Assembly (NCBI GenBank): GCA_002366835.1
Contig: DFBZ01000162.1
Span: 1,052-16,688 of the forward strand
Direction: 5' to 3'
DNA from: Gammaproteobacteria bacterium UBA3067
GTDB lineage: Bacteria; Pseudomonadota; Gammaproteobacteria; Pseudomonadales; UBA3067
Length of the DNA stretch: 15,637 nt
The position numbers and the translations under genes were made by a program. How positions within the stretch are numbered: the first letter of the stretch is position 1; the number at the start of each line of letters is the position of its first letter. Shown here one piece after another: positions 14,071-15,637 of the stretch. The notes beneath the pieces are model-generated. The model was not told the DNA's origin and did not search any database. It saw nothing but the letters and a program-made list of their open reading frames with translations.

Positions 14071-15637
14071 ATGGATATCAAAAAATCAGCGCCCGTAATT
14101 TTACTTTATTTACTATTTATTTTTCCTGCATCCATATCTCTGGCAGGCACTCCTCATAAAAACCCACCACAAGACGCCCAGTTTGCAAATGCTTGCTCAT
14201 CAAAAAATAGTAACCGCGACGTAGAAAGTATAAATAATCTCCTAAATCAAAACAACGGCAACAATATACCAGGAAATAAAAAAGCATTCGTAAATCGTGG
14301 CTGTAGCGGAAAAAAATTATTGGCCTTAGCCAGTGCTAAAGGCTTAACGGGTGATCCAACTAAAAATAGAACTCTACCTTCTATTAATGACCCTAAAGCG
14401 AAACTGGGAAAGAAATTATTTTTTACCAAAGGGCTTGGAGGTGACAATGATTCAGCCTGCGTGACTTGCCATCATCCCTCTTTGGGTGGCGGAGACAACC
14501 TATCCTTATCCATTGGTACAGGTGCAGAGGATCCTGATCTACTAGGGCCTGGCCGCTATCATTCCGAAAGCGCCGTGGGTGGAGAGTACGATGGAGGCCC
14601 AACTGTCCCAAGAAACGCACCAACAGTTTTTAATATTGGCTTATGGGATCAGGTTTTATTTCATGATGGACGTGTAGAAAGCCTGGGGAAAACAGTGGGT
14701 GCCAATGGAGATGATGGTTTTGGTATCCGAACACCCGATTCAGCATTTGGCGTAGCCGATCCCGACTCGGGTTCTAATTTAACCGCAGCTCAGTCACGCT
14801 TTCCCGTTACTTCTCCTGAGGAGATGCGTGGTTTTAGCGCGCCGGATGATTCCAATGAGACTGTGCGCAACAAGCTGGTTGAAAAATTAAGCAGTGATTG
14901 GGAAGATGAGTTTAATGATGCATTTGGCGATAGCTTAGTTAACTATAGCCGCATTGCAGAAGCGATAGGTGAGTATGAGCGCTCAATGGTATTTGTTAAT
15001 TCACCCTGGAGAAAATTTTTAGAGGGTGATAAACACGCAATTAGTCAATCTGCTAAGCGAGGCGGAATTTTGTTTTTTAGCTCGATTGAAAACGGTGGTG
15101 CCAACTGCGCCTCTTGCCATTCTGGCGACTTCTTTACGGATGAAAAATTTCATGTTCTGGCAACACCACAAATTGGTCGCGGTAAGGGCAACGATAACGG
15201 CACTCTGTCTAATGACGATTTCGGTCGGTTCAGAGAAAGCAATAATGTGGCTGACATGTATAAATTCAGAACTTCAACATTGCTAAACGTAGAAGTAACG
15301 GGGCCTTGGGGGCATGCAGGTGGATATACGACCCTTGAAGGTATGGTTCGCCATATGCTGAACCCGGCAGATTCAATAGCGAATTATGACTTTTCACAAC
15401 TGGACTCAACGGTGCAGGCTACAGATATGCAAACTAATACGCAGTATGCTCTAGATCAGCTTGCGCAGAACAGGATTAACAATGTTGATGATGTGCATCG
15501 AATTGTTGAACTTACTGATAAGGATGTGGTGGATATTGTAGAATTTTTGCACGCACTAACGGATCCCTGTGTAAAAGACCGCGCTTGTCTTGCTCCATGG
15601 ATTCCTGATGAATACGAGACCGACCCCAGCGGCCTTC
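14071..15637 (+). CDS. Exported di-heme cytochrome c peroxidase/MauG-family protein (3' end beyond window)
   Basis: The frame is open for 522 codons from the ATG to the right edge, with no stop. It starts with a signal peptide (about 1-26, ISLAG-TP). An extra region of about 80 residues with Cys42 and Cys78 precedes the catalytic part. The peroxidase part has LGKKLFFTKGLGG, the first heme site CVTCH (130-134), APTVFNIGLWDQVLFHDGR, the second heme site CASCH (346-350), RTSTLLNVEVTGPWGHAGGYTTLEGMVRH, and the family closing FLHALTDPCVKDRACLAPWIP. Such proteins reduce hydrogen peroxide with electrons from small c-type cytochromes in the periplasm, or oxidise other substrates (MauG). It is already longer than classical CcpA (about 330 mature residues), so a C-terminal addition beyond the window is likely. 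A weak AGG precedes the ATG by 8 bases. It has its own promoter and is probably independent of the purine operon. Confidence 0.85.
   Translation, partial: MDIKKSAPVILLYLLFIFPASISLAGTPHKNPPQDAQFANACSSKNSNRDVESINNLLNQNNGNNIPGNKKAFVNRGCSGKKLLALASAKGLTGDPTKNRTLPSINDPKAKLGKKLFFTKGLGGDNDSACVTCHHPSLGGGDNLSLSIGTGAEDPDLLGPGRYHSESAVGGEYDGGPTVPRNAPTVFNIGLWDQVLFHDGRVESLGKTVGANGDDGFGIRTPDSAFGVADPDSGSNLTAAQSRFPVTSPEEMRGFSAPDDSNETVRNKLVEKLSSDWEDEFNDAFGDSLVNYSRIAEAIGEYERSMVFVNSPWRKFLEGDKHAISQSAKRGGILFFSSIENGGANCASCHSGDFFTDEKFHVLATPQIGRGKGNDNGTLSNDDFGRFRESNNVADMYKFRTSTLLNVEVTGPWGHAGGYTTLEGMVRHMLNPADSIANYDFSQLDSTVQATDMQTNTQYALDQLAQNRINNVDDVHRIVELTDKDVVDIVEFLHALTDPCVKDRACLAPWIPDEYETDPSGL

Noticed and set aside
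1..15637. tRNA, rRNA or riboswitch
   Set aside because: I found no tRNA-like T-arm and acceptor pairing, no rRNA sequence and no recognisable riboswitch core by eye; a covariance-model search would settle it.

Overview
The window looks like chromosomal DNA from a Gram-negative bacterium, probably a marine gammaproteobacterium of the Cellvibrionales type. This is an inference from moderate-to-low GC, outer-membrane barrel proteins, a secreted di-heme cytochrome c peroxidase and intergenic mobile-element debris; no rRNA or marker gene is present to confirm it.

Layout from left to right. (1) Positions 2-118 hold the last 38 codons of an ABC-2 type transporter permease on the + strand. (2) Positions 290-3870 form a minus-strand two-gene operon: a secreted Ser/Thr-rich repeat protein, then, 5 bases on, a DUF4105 (Lnb-like) periplasmic enzyme with a beta-barrel-like C-terminal half. 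A C7 tract sits at the gene junction. (3) Positions 3871-4588 are a graveyard of mobile elements: a degenerate REP-associated-transposase-like repeat, a + strand pseudogene fragment of a second DUF4105 gene, and a probable IS200/IS605 right end. (4) Positions 4589-6463 form a second minus-strand operon: a C39-family peptidase followed by an outer-membrane barrel of the FapF/Phenol_MetA_deg type, a pair resembling the secretion half of the Fap functional-amyloid system but with no amyloid subunit visible here. (5) Positions 6464-7573 have no recognisable gene but contain a second, inverted-repeat-bounded copy of the transposase-like repeat.

(6) Positions 7574-13490 form a tightly coupled + strand purine-catabolism operon: adenine deaminase, xanthine dehydrogenase small and large subunits, and an Mpv17/PMP22-like membrane protein. 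The first three would take adenine to hypoxanthine, xanthine and urate. The last two gene junctions both overlap by exactly 14 bases in the same frame shift. (7) Positions 13491-14070 are a spacer with overlapping GC-rich hairpins and a good sigma70 promoter. (8) From 14071 to the right edge runs an incomplete, exported di-heme cytochrome c peroxidase/MauG family gene.

The least described material is the repeat-protein/DUF4105 operon and its decayed inverted paralogue, together with a 12-base near-palindromic word found upstream of both minus-strand export operons.
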